This document shows, one piece after another, positions 1 through 5,743 of a stretch of DNA of 9,590 bases. Origin of the DNA: an uncultured Ruminococcus sp. (GTDB lineage: Bacteria; Bacillota; Clostridia; Oscillospirales; Acutalibacteraceae); assembly GCA_902802975.1 (NCBI GenBank), contig CADCOF010000233.1, positions 1-9,590 of the forward strand. The letters are read 5' to 3'. The position numbers were made by a program, and so were the translations under genes. Every line of letters begins with the position of its first letter. Position 1 is the first letter of the stretch. Below the pieces are notes generated by a model, which made no database searches, was not told where the DNA came from, and saw only the letters and a program-made list of their open reading frames with translations.

Positions 1-336
1 ACAGCTGAAAAGGAGAAGGAAGCTAAGAAGCTCCTCGGTTTGGAAGAGGAGTCTAACGACACTTCCAGCACAGCATCTGAAGGCGGCGATACAAGCAGTT
101 CAGGTGATACAAGCAGCACAAACAGCACCGCTACCGGTGGCACAACCGGCGGTACTACAGGTGCAGGCAACAGAACAACAACAACAACTACAACTACAGC
201 AGGCACAACCACAACCACAGATGGTACAGGTGCATCCACAGAGACGGGTGACACAACAGGTACAGCTGCATTCGCAGCAATCTTCCTCGGCGCAGCTGCA
301 GTAATGGTTGCTACAAGAAAGAAGTTTGAAGAGTAA
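1..336 (+). CDS. C-terminal end of a cell-surface protein with Thr-rich stalk and membrane anchor (5' truncated)
   Basis: The frame is open from base 1 to the TAA at 334-336, so the start lies outside the window. Visible in order are a charged Lys/Glu helix end, a Ser/Thr/Gly-rich low-complexity stalk with runs of eight and five threonines (175-198 and 205-219), the short motif STETGD, a hydrophobic stretch of about 18 residues rich in Ala, and a basic/acidic tail RKKFEE. This order of stalk, TG motif, membrane helix and positive tail matches the cell-wall sorting signal of Gram-positive surface proteins. The motif is degenerate, however: clostridial versions usually read xPxTGD and here the proline position is Thr. 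It is either a variant sortase substrate or a simple membrane-anchored protein. The function of the missing N-terminal part cannot be inferred. Confidence 0.8.
   Translation, partial: TAEKEKEAKKLLGLEEESNDTSSTASEGGDTSSSGDTSSTNSTATGGTTGGTTGAGNRTTTTTTTTAGTTTTTDGTGASTETGDTTGTAAFAAIFLGAAAVMVATRKKFEE
175..219 (+). repeat. ACN threonine-codon microsatellite
   Basis: Eight consecutive Thr codons (175-198, mostly ACA with some ACT) and, after Ala-Gly, five more (205-219, ACA/ACC alternating). This is a low-complexity triplet tract inside the surface-protein stalk. Triplet slippage would change stalk length without breaking the frame. Confidence 0.7.
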
Positions 337-373
337 TATAAAGCAGAGCTTTTGAGTTTACTTAGATAATTGA

Positions 374-406
374 GGGCTTCCTTTGGTTTATCTCCAAGGG
401 AAGCCT
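374..406 (+). terminator. Long hairpin between the surface-protein gene and tRNA-Leu
   Basis: A 13-bp stem (374-386 with 394-406, including two G-T pairs) closes a 7-nt loop. It ends only 6 nt before the tRNA. No run of T follows (AGTTATG), so as an intrinsic terminator it is imperfect. It is the only substantial hairpin after the stop at 336, apart from a 5-bp AAAGC/GCTTT hairpin at 340-352. It may terminate the surface-protein transcript or mark a tRNA-processing boundary. Confidence 0.45.
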
Positions 407-412
407 AGTTAT

Positions 413-494
413 GCGGGCGTGGTGAAATTGGCAGACACGCAAGATTTAGGTTCTTGTGCCCTATGGTGTGCAGGTTCAAGTCCTGTCGCCCGCA
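413..494 (+). tRNA. tRNA-Leu (anticodon UAG)
   Basis: The 7-bp acceptor stem pairs 413-419 with 487-493, with discriminator A at 494. The anticodon stem CAAGA/TCTTG (440-444, 452-456) encloses the loop TTTAGGT, giving anticodon TAG at 447-449, which reads CUA and, by wobble, other CUN leucine codons. A long variable arm (about 457-469) and the T-arm (470-474 with 482-486, loop TTCAAGT) fit a class II tRNA-Leu. The 3' CCA is not encoded (next bases are CTT), so it must be added after transcription. No clear separate promoter is visible just upstream. Confidence 0.96.
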
Positions 495-504
495 CTTTCA
501 TTTG

Positions 505-533
505 CCTCTTGAATAGGTTTCAAGAGGTTTTTT
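505..533 (+). terminator. Intrinsic terminator of tRNA-Leu
   Basis: An 8-bp stem (505-512 with 520-527, CCTCTTGA/TCAAGAGG), 7-nt loop, then six T at 528-533. It begins 10 nt after the tRNA discriminator base. Confidence 0.93.
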
Positions 534-576
534 CATATATTCTTTCAACAATTTTTTAAAAATATACGAAAAATAC

Positions 577-606
577 TTGAAAAATGTCCGTGAAGTGTGC
601 TACAAT
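577..606 (+). promoter_or_regulatory. Sigma-A promoter of the beta-helix surface-protein gene
   Basis: -35 TTGAAA (577-582), 18-bp spacer, -10 TACAAT (601-606) preceded by TGC, an extended -10 element. The expected start of transcription is near 613, which leaves a leader of about 100 nt before the ATG at 712. Confidence 0.8.
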
Positions 607-640
607 ATAAATTAGTAACAATTATTTAACATGTGACGAC

Positions 641-662
641 CCGCCATACGAAACATTGGCGG
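641..662 (+). promoter_or_regulatory. Leader hairpin in the beta-helix gene 5' UTR
   Basis: CCGCCA (641-646) pairs with TGGCGG (657-662) around a 10-nt loop. A second copy of TTGGCG at 676-681 could pair with the same 5' arm over 5 bp, so two structures compete. It matches no riboswitch class I recognise. The ribosome binding site AGGAGG (697-702) lies further downstream and is not inside the stem. Confidence 0.4.
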
Positions 663-711
663 CAGAGTGCGCTTGTTGGCGTGTCATATATCCAAAAGGA
701 GGAATTAGCAT

Positions 712-3435
712 ATGAAGCAAATCATGAAAAAGTCTGCGGCACTCGTTTTGACTGCTGCCCTGGCTTTCGGACCTGCGCCTGCCGCTGTGGGCACAATTGT
801 ACCGTCAATGTCGTTGGCAGCTTCTGCGGCAACTGTAACCAGAAGCGTTAATTCATGGGACGGCATAATACAGGCAATAAAGGACATTGGACAGTCCGGT
901 ACGGCGTCTATAACGTTGAGCAGTGATATTACTGCGCCGGCTAATGCTGACCCTATCGTTATTCCCGATGGTGCTTTTGTAACTATCTCTCTTAACGGTC
1001 ATACTTTGAGCCGCGGTCTTACTTCGCCCACGGAGAATGGTTATGTTATCAAGATTGCTAACGGCGGTGAACTTAGTATTTCCGGCGGTACTATCACGGG
1101 CGGCAACAATACAAGAGTTGTGAAGGATATTCCGGATCCCGAAACAGGCGAACCGGTTGAGACTGTTATAAGCAGTGGTAACGGCGGCGCGATATTCGGC
1201 GACTATAACTCGTGCCTTTGGATGTCGGGTGTGAAGATCAAGAGTAATTACGCGACAAACGGCGGCGGCGTGTGGTTCAATACGCAGGCGAACAAGTCTG
1301 AAAAGGTAAACAGCAGTGTCGGAAAGACTATGCTTTCCATCTCAAACTGCACCTTTGAATATAATATGGCCGATGAAGTGGGCGGCGCGCTTTTCCTTGC
1401 AAATTCGGGCAACAGCAACTCCGATCTTCACTTTATTTCAAGTTCGACATTTAATGCCAACAGTGCTACAAACGGCGGCGCGATGGCACTCTCTAATGCA
1501 AACTATCTGAATGTCACAGGTTCGTATTTCAAGTCCAATACTGCGTCCGATAAGGGCGGCGCAATTTATTCCCCTGTGGGCAGTTTCATTTGTTCGTTGA
1601 ATGATACCACTATTCAGAGCAACAGTGCAAAAAATGGCGGTGGTATTTACTCGAGCGGATCAACAATCAATATTTGGAATAAAACATATCTGAAGAATAA
1701 CAGCGCAATCGAAAACGGCGGCGGTTTGTATCTTGACGGTGCGTCGGCACAGTTGGGCTGGTCGAGCGATACAAGTACATCTGCCAGCAACACCGGATTT
1801 ATTATGAATAATACGGCGAAGAACGGCGGCGGTGTTTATGTATCCGAAAAATCCACAATGAGCTTGCAGTGGGGCGACGTAAAGAACAACACAGCGTCAA
1901 ACGGAGGCAATGGTGCCGGCATCTACAATCTTGGTACTATTGTTATGCAAAACGGTGCGTCGAGTGTTGACCCCAAACCGCTTACCGTACTTAATAATAC
2001 AACAACTGCGACTAAGGACGGAATTACGCTTAATCTCCCGAGCAACATTTATGTTTCGGGCAGCGGCAGCATTGATAATTCAAAGCTTTATCAGAAAGAT
2101 GCTACAGTTGCGGCGGGCGTTATGGTAGACCCTTCGATACTTAAAAAACATCCGGAATTGAACAATGCCGAATATGCGGAGATACTTAGCAAGGATCCGT
2201 CTTCTGACTATTCTTTGGTAACAGATGATGATTCGTATCTTTTCGGAGAGATGGGAACAATTATTTATGTAAACCATGTAAAGGCCGGGGCAGGTTATGG
2301 GACCGGTACCTTTGCCGATACTCATTCAAAATTTAAATCTGTATGTACGTCATATGAAGTGGATACCGGTTTCTACTATATCACAACAGCGGCTAAGACA
2401 AATGTTGGCGGCAGCAATTACTATGCGGTATGGTCGGACGGCGATGTTCGTTACAAGCAGGAAGGTACTGCCGAAACAACAACATCTTTCGCAGGCTCTA
2501 ATGTTGTAGTTGGCGGAGATGTAAAGCTCAACTTCTATGTTACACTTTCCGATGCCGATGTAAAGAATCTGTCAAACCTCAAAATGAACTTCACATGGAG
2601 AGCCAACAATAACGTTGAAACAGCCACAAGCAAACTCGTTAAGTCGGGTAATAATTATGTAGCGTCTGTATCTCTTAATCCCGCAGAGCTTTCAGCAGAT
2701 GTGACCGCAACACTTGATGGTACGGCAGACGGAAGTACATATACGAAGACAGATTCAATCAGCACGTATCTGCGCACTTTCATAGCAACCGGAAACGGTG
2801 ATAACCTGGCAGGTCTTTCGTGTGCGCTTGCGGATTATTCAACATATCTGCAGGATATATTTACGGTGAATGTGAATAGTCTTACAAATTCCGGAGTTAG
2901 TGATGCGTCTCGTCAGAATTTGTATGGCACTATAGATTCGACAGTGGAAACTTCCGATATTGATGGCTTCAAGCAGGGTGACTATGCGCACAGTGACGCT
3001 ACTCTTTCGAAGTTTTCATCTGACGACATGAAGTATGTCGGCTCAAGCTTGCTGTTCCTCAACAAAACAACGCTCAGACATTACTTTGAAGTAAAAGACG
3101 GTAAGACAGCACCGGATATCACTGTAACTGTAGGTACAACAAAGAAGACGATTAAGGCTAATAAGTCCACGAAAGTCTCCAACTGGGTATACTATGATAT
3201 CGAGGATATTTCCATTGAGACATGGGGAAATGATATCAGTATGACAGTTGGTTCGGATACAACAGCTTATTATTACTGCCCGCTTGATTATGCAATTGCG
3301 GTTCTTTCGAATGCTGTGGATACATCCAAAGCGAAGCAGGATCTTGGTGAGAAGTCCGATAGCTATATTAAGCTTGCAAAGGCTATGCACTATTGCTACA
3401 AATATGCAAAGGCATATGCACAGGAATCTAACTGA
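712..3435 (+). CDS. Secreted beta-helix protein with Pmp-like GGA/FxxN repeats and two C-terminal modules
   Basis: 907 residues, starting at ATG 712, 9 nt after a strong AGGAGG. A Lys-rich start and hydrophobic stretch form a signal peptide (cleavage likely near residue 39). Residues 45-150 resemble the N-cap of right-handed parallel beta-helix proteins. From about 157 to 406, repeat units of 25-40 residues carry the paired tetrapeptides known from Chlamydia polymorphic membrane proteins: FEYN/GGAL, FNAN/GGAM, FKSN/GGAI, then IQSN, LKNN, IMNN and VKNN with GGG or GAG plus Ile/Leu/Val. Two related modules follow, about 597-715 (KLNFYV ... ALADYSTYL) and 775-905 (TTLRHYF ... PLDYAIAVL ... LAKAMHYCYKYAKAYA), resembling C-terminal modules common in clostridial secreted proteins. 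There is no membrane anchor or sortase motif at the end, so it is probably secreted or held non-covalently. A role as adhesin or glycan-binding scaffold is inference; no catalytic residues were recognised. Confidence 0.9.
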   Translation: MKQIMKKSAALVLTAALAFGPAPAAVGTIVPSMSLAASAATVTRSVNSWDGIIQAIKDIGQSGTASITLSSDITAPANADPIVIPDGAFVTISLNGHTLSRGLTSPTENGYVIKIANGGELSISGGTITGGNNTRVVKDIPDPETGEPVETVISSGNGGAIFGDYNSCLWMSGVKIKSNYATNGGGVWFNTQANKSEKVNSSVGKTMLSISNCTFEYNMADEVGGALFLANSGNSNSDLHFISSSTFNANSATNGGAMALSNANYLNVTGSYFKSNTASDKGGAIYSPVGSFICSLNDTTIQSNSAKNGGGIYSSGSTINIWNKTYLKNNSAIENGGGLYLDGASAQLGWSSDTSTSASNTGFIMNNTAKNGGGVYVSEKSTMSLQWGDVKNNTASNGGNGAGIYNLGTIVMQNGASSVDPKPLTVLNNTTTATKDGITLNLPSNIYVSGSGSIDNSKLYQKDATVAAGVMVDPSILKKHPELNNAEYAEILSKDPSSDYSLVTDDDSYLFGEMGTIIYVNHVKAGAGYGTGTFADTHSKFKSVCTSYEVDTGFYYITTAAKTNVGGSNYYAVWSDGDVRYKQEGTAETTTSFAGSNVVVGGDVKLNFYVTLSDADVKNLSNLKMNFTWRANNNVETATSKLVKSGNNYVASVSLNPAELSADVTATLDGTADGSTYTKTDSISTYLRTFIATGNGDNLAGLSCALADYSTYLQDIFTVNVNSLTNSGVSDASRQNLYGTIDSTVETSDIDGFKQGDYAHSDATLSKFSSDDMKYVGSSLLFLNKTTLRHYFEVKDGKTAPDITVTVGTTKKTIKANKSTKVSNWVYYDIEDISIETWGNDISMTVGSDTTAYYYCPLDYAIAVLSNAVDTSKAKQDLGEKSDSYIKLAKAMHYCYKYAKAYAQESN
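1180..1930 (+). repeat. Beta-helix repeat array, Asn-Gly-Gly-Gly units
   Basis: About eight degenerate in-frame units, each ending in a sequence such as AACGGCGGC that encodes NGG(A/G) plus a hydrophobic residue. The spacing varies (roughly 75-115 nt) and the sequence between the cores diverges, as expected for old protein-level repeats rather than recent tandem duplication. The cores lie near residues 157, 185, 223, 254, 283, 308, 336, 371 and 399. Confidence 0.75.
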
Positions 3436-3459
3436 TGATTTTTGGAGGATGATGTTGAT

Positions 3460-3642
3460 ATGCAGAAGTATATTAAACCGGAGCTTGAGTTGATTGAGCT
3501 TTATTGTGAGGATATTATCACTTCAAGTGACCCTCTTGACGGCACAAAGAATGAAGGCTCAAAATATGAAGGTTATATGATGGATAACCATGATTATGAC
3601 CCGCATAGTACGAATGATCCTAATGCAGGCGGAAACGGTTAA
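3460..3642 (+). CDS. Small acidic KPELE-type peptide linked to the beta-helix gene
   Basis: 60 residues. ATG 3460 is chosen because GGAGG (3444-3448) lies 11 nt upstream; the in-frame TTG at 3442 overlaps that site and cannot serve. It starts 24 nt after the stop of the beta-helix gene and shares its terminator, so the two are co-transcribed. It opens MQKYIKPELELIELYCED, followed by DIITSSDP and a tail rich in Asp, Asn, Gly, Tyr and Ser (ending NAGGNG). The opening resembles short uncharacterised clostridial peptides of the form M-K-K-Y-x-K-P-E-x-E, usually annotated as hypothetical. It has one Cys (about residue 16) and no signal peptide or membrane helix. The length and split between a conserved head and a variable polar tail resemble a peptide precursor, but no modifying enzyme or transporter is nearby. 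It could equally be a chaperone or regulator of the beta-helix protein. Function unknown. Confidence 0.75.
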   Translation: MQKYIKPELELIELYCEDIITSSDPLDGTKNEGSKYEGYMMDNHDYDPHSTNDPNAGGNG

Positions 3643-3696
3643 TAATTTACATAAGTCTGAATTTCTTGAGTCGGATTTTAGTATTAATGGATGCTT

Positions 3697-3732
3697 AAAG
3701 GCTCTGCTTGATCATAGCAGAGCCTTTTGTTT
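3697..3732 (+). terminator. Intrinsic terminator after the KPELE peptide gene
   Basis: A 12-bp stem (3697-3708 with 3716-3727, core GGCTCTGCT/AGCAGAGCC), 7-nt loop, then TTTTGTTT. It ends the beta-helix/peptide unit. Confidence 0.92.
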
Positions 3733-3737
3733 ATATT
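3708..3737 (+). promoter_or_regulatory. Possible nadA promoter overlapping the upstream terminator
   Basis: TTGATC (3708-3713), an 18-bp spacer and TATATT (3732-3737) give the best promoter-like match before nadA. The -35 box sits inside the terminator hairpin and the predicted start would leave a leader of only about 20 nt. Weak; nadA could also rely on readthrough. Confidence 0.3.
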
Positions 3738-3762
3738 AAATAAAGCTGTGAGGAGACAAAAA

Positions 3763-4677
3763 ATGAACATACATGAAATGCAAAAAGAAATACTCAGAAT
3801 GAAAAAGGAGCAGGATGTGTGTATACTGGCACACAGCTACCAGACAAGAGAAATAACCGAGATTGCAGATTTTACGGGAGATTCGTTTGCGCTGAGTGTT
3901 AAGGCGTCAAATGTAAGCAATAAAACAGTGATTATGTGCGGTGTTAGATTTATGGCTGAAACTGTAAAGCTGCTGTCGCCCGAAAAAACGGTGTTTCTCT
4001 CAAACCCAATAGCGGGCTGCCCGATGGCCGAACAGATGGACAAAGAGATGATTGTCGAGTTTAAGCGTCAGAATCCCGATTATATTGTTGTAGCGTACAT
4101 CAACACAACTACCGATCTGAAAACGGTATGCGATGTTTGTGTAACCTCATCGTCTGCCGTAAAAATAGTAAGTCAGCTGCCCGAAAAAAATATACTGTTT
4201 ATTCCCGACTGCAATCTTGGTTCATTTGTGGCAAAAAATGTTCCGGATAAAAATATCAGAGTTATGCAGGGCGGCTGCCCCGTGCATGCCTCTATTAAAT
4301 ACAGCGCGGTTGAACAGGCAAAGAAACTCCACCCCAACGCGCTGCTTCTCGTTCACCCCGAGTGCATTCCGGATGTAACAGCTGCTGCGGATTATGTAGG
4401 CTCTACGTCCGGTATTATCGATTATGCAAAGAACAGTGAGGCTATGGAGTTCATTATCGGAACGGAAATCGCCATTGCGTCACAGCTTGCTTACGAATGC
4501 CCTGAGAAGCGTTTTTATCCGTTGGCGAAGGAGCTTATTTGCCCCAACATGAAGTCCACTACGCTTGTTGATGTGTACAATATCATTTGCGGAAAAGGTG
4601 GGGAAGAGATAACGCTTGATTCCGATACTATGACAAAAGCGAAAGTTTGCATAGACCGTATGATAGAACTTGGCTGA
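3763..4677 (+). CDS. nadA: Quinolinate synthase NadA
   Basis: 304 residues, ATG 3763, 7 nt after AGGAG (3751-3755). In-frame upstream codons fall in the terminator and are unlikely starts. NadA condenses iminoaspartate with dihydroxyacetone phosphate to quinolinate, the precursor of NAD, using a [4Fe-4S] cluster in the cytoplasm. The three cluster cysteines known from the family are visible as C86 (AGCPMA), C172 (GGCPVH) and C260 (ICPNMK), with the 86-88 residue spacing typical of the compact NadA form. Other signatures are AHSYQ (24-28), CGVRFMAE (59-66), NTTTDLK (114-120), VTSSSA (127-132), VHPE (197-200) and GSTS (213-216). The usual partners nadB and nadC are not adjacent, so the iminoaspartate source must be encoded elsewhere. 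The downstream phosphatase gene starts 2 nt after the stop. Confidence 0.96.
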   Translation: MNIHEMQKEILRMKKEQDVCILAHSYQTREITEIADFTGDSFALSVKASNVSNKTVIMCGVRFMAETVKLLSPEKTVFLSNPIAGCPMAEQMDKEMIVEFKRQNPDYIVVAYINTTTDLKTVCDVCVTSSSAVKIVSQLPEKNILFIPDCNLGSFVAKNVPDKNIRVMQGGCPVHASIKYSAVEQAKKLHPNALLLVHPECIPDVTAAADYVGSTSGIIDYAKNSEAMEFIIGTEIAIASQLAYECPEKRFYPLAKELICPNMKSTTLVDVYNIICGKGGEEITLDSDTMTKAKVCIDRMIELG

Positions 4678-4679
4678 TC

Positions 4680-5171
4680 ATGAACAAAACGCATTATGAC
4701 GCGGTAAGGTCATGGGTAACTAAAAGTAAATTGCGATACAACACGTTTGTAATAATATATAAGTGGCTTCCACTTTGTATATTTACGTTGTATATTATTG
4801 TGACAATATATCTGGCGATTACTCGAAATCGAAAGATCATACCGTTTTTGCTTGTACCGGGTTTCATGTTTGTGACGCTGACATTAGCGCGAAAGATGAT
4901 AAATCGCCCCAGACCGTATGAGGTATACGGAAATGTGCCTATTGTTGAAAAAGACAAAAAAGGACAGTCTTTCCCAAGCCGACACTCCGCAAGTGCCGTT
5001 GCAGTCGCCTGCGCTGTTATGTACATAAATATGCCGCTTGGAATGGCTGCAATGGCAGCGGCAATTTTTATATGTGCGTCCAGAGTGATAGGCGGGGTGC
5101 ATTTTGTAAGTGATGTTGTTGTTGGCATTTGTTACGCGCTGGTGTTTTCGTGTGTGTTTTTATTTTTTTAA
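4680..5171 (+). CDS. PAP2-family (type 2 phosphatidic acid phosphatase) membrane phosphatase
   Basis: 163 residues from ATG 4680, which lies 2 nt after the nadA stop. There is no good separate ribosome binding site, so translation is probably coupled to nadA. An in-frame ATG at 4647 would overlap nadA by 31 nt and is less likely. Hydrophobic segments near 22-47, 53-70, 104-130 and 146-163 indicate an integral membrane protein. The three PAP2/haloperoxidase-fold motifs are present: RKMINRPRP (71-79, with Arg where the K-x6-RP lysine usually is), PSRH (99-102) and SR-x5-H-x3-D (S134, R135, H141, D145; the two histidines being nucleophile and acid/base in the family). Likely substrates are lipid phosphates such as phosphatidic acid, PGP or undecaprenyl pyrophosphate; which one cannot be told. 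No functional link with NadA is evident. Confidence 0.88.
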   Translation: MNKTHYDAVRSWVTKSKLRYNTFVIIYKWLPLCIFTLYIIVTIYLAITRNRKIIPFLLVPGFMFVTLTLARKMINRPRPYEVYGNVPIVEKDKKGQSFPSRHSASAVAVACAVMYINMPLGMAAMAAAIFICASRVIGGVHFVSDVVVGICYALVFSCVFLFF

Positions 5172-5178
5172 TAGACAG

Positions 5179-5216
5179 AAAAAAGCCTGCACAGACCGAA
5201 ATCTGTGCAGGCTCTT
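5179..5216. terminator. Bidirectional terminator between the PAP2 gene (+) and padR (-)
   Basis: A perfect 11-bp stem (5185-5195 with 5202-5212, GCCTGCACAGA/TCTGTGCAGGC) with a 6-nt loop. On the minus strand it is followed by six T (A run at 5179-5184), a strong terminator for padR. On the plus strand the tail is TCTT, weaker, ending the nadA/PAP2 unit. Confidence 0.9.
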
Positions 5217-5225
5217 GAATGTTAA

Positions 5226-5579
5226 TTATGAATTTGTTTTCTCGTCTTCTGCCTGAAGAGAATCCAATACCTTCTGAATGCCCTCGTTGATACGATGATA
5301 TTCTTCTGTGATCGACTTGAGATACTCGATACCTTTAGGCTCCAGGTGGTAATACTTGCGAAGTCTCTTTCCAACGATTTCCATTCTGTCAGAAACAACG
5401 CCTTTCTCAATAAGACGGTAAAGTGTGGGGTAGAGCGAACCCTCCGGCATAACAAACTCGTCACCGCTCTTTGCCTTGAGCTCCTGTGCGATTTGGTAGC
5501 CGTACATATCCTCACTCTTCAGCAGATAAAGGATAAGCAGCTCTGATGTGCCTTTTTTTAAGTTTTCTGAAATACCCAT
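5226..5579 (-). CDS. PadR-family transcriptional regulator
   Basis: 117 residues; ATG at 5579 preceded on the minus strand by GGAGAAGGA about 6 nt upstream. PadR proteins are dimeric winged-helix repressors, commonly of transporters or stress genes. The winged-helix domain covers about residues 8-82: helix 1 SELLILYLLK, YGYQIAQEL, recognition helix EGSLYPTLYRLIEKG (46-60) and wing RLRKYYHLEPKG (72-83). A single C-terminal helix (84-108) would form the dimer interface, as in the short PadR subgroup, and the tail is acidic. Such genes often sit beside their target (DUF1700 proteins, ABC transporters); here there is none, only the flavodoxin gene 409 nt upstream on the same strand. Autoregulation through dyads near its promoter is plausible. 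Ligand unknown. Confidence 0.93.
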   Translation of the reverse strand: MGISENLKKGTSELLILYLLKSEDMYGYQIAQELKAKSGDEFVMPEGSLYPTLYRLIEKGVVSDRMEIVGKRLRKYYHLEPKGIEYLKSITEEYHRINEGIQKVLDSLQAEDEKTNS

Positions 5580-5654
5580 AATAATCCTTCTCCAAATTCA
5601 GTATATATCATCAAAACCGATTATCAGCACTCACATAGTGAACAGAGCGACGAT

Positions 5655-5712
5655 ATATCCACTTGAACTCAATTGATATGCAAGTAAATAATCGATAAAG
5701 ATACCTTAGTAT
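5655..5712 (-). promoter_or_regulatory. Candidate operator dyads in the padR leader
   Basis: Two imperfect inverted repeats lie between the padR -10 box and the coding start: ATAC-N4-GTAT at 5701-5712, covering the expected transcription start, and ATATC-N15-GATAT at 5655-5679. They are placed where an autoregulating PadR dimer would bind, but AT-rich sequence yields such dyads by chance. Confidence 0.3.
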
Positions 5713-5714
5713 TA

Positions 5715-5743
5715 ATTATACAATGTTTTTTTCAAAAAGTCAA
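5715..5743 (-). promoter_or_regulatory. Near-consensus sigma-A promoter of padR
   Basis: On the minus strand, TTGACT (5738-5743), a 17-bp spacer and TATAAT (5715-5720). The expected start near 5708 gives a leader of about 130 nt. The match is one base from consensus. Confidence 0.88.

Noticed and set aside
413..494. tRNA-Leu as the attachment site of an integrated element
   Set aside because: No integrase, no repeated tRNA 3' end and no mobile-element genes are seen in the window.
1180..1930. CRISPR-like or satellite array from recurring GGCGGC cores
   Set aside because: Spacing is irregular, the cores are short and all lie in frame encoding Gly-Gly repeats of the beta-helix protein.
3043..3390. 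115-codon open frame antisense to the beta-helix gene end
   Set aside because: Shadow of the real gene; composition is Cys/Ile-rich without any recognisable motif or ribosome binding site.
4694..5128. 144-codon open frame antisense to the PAP2 gene
   Set aside because: It mirrors the PAP2 coding frame, has no ribosome binding site and its translation shows no family features.
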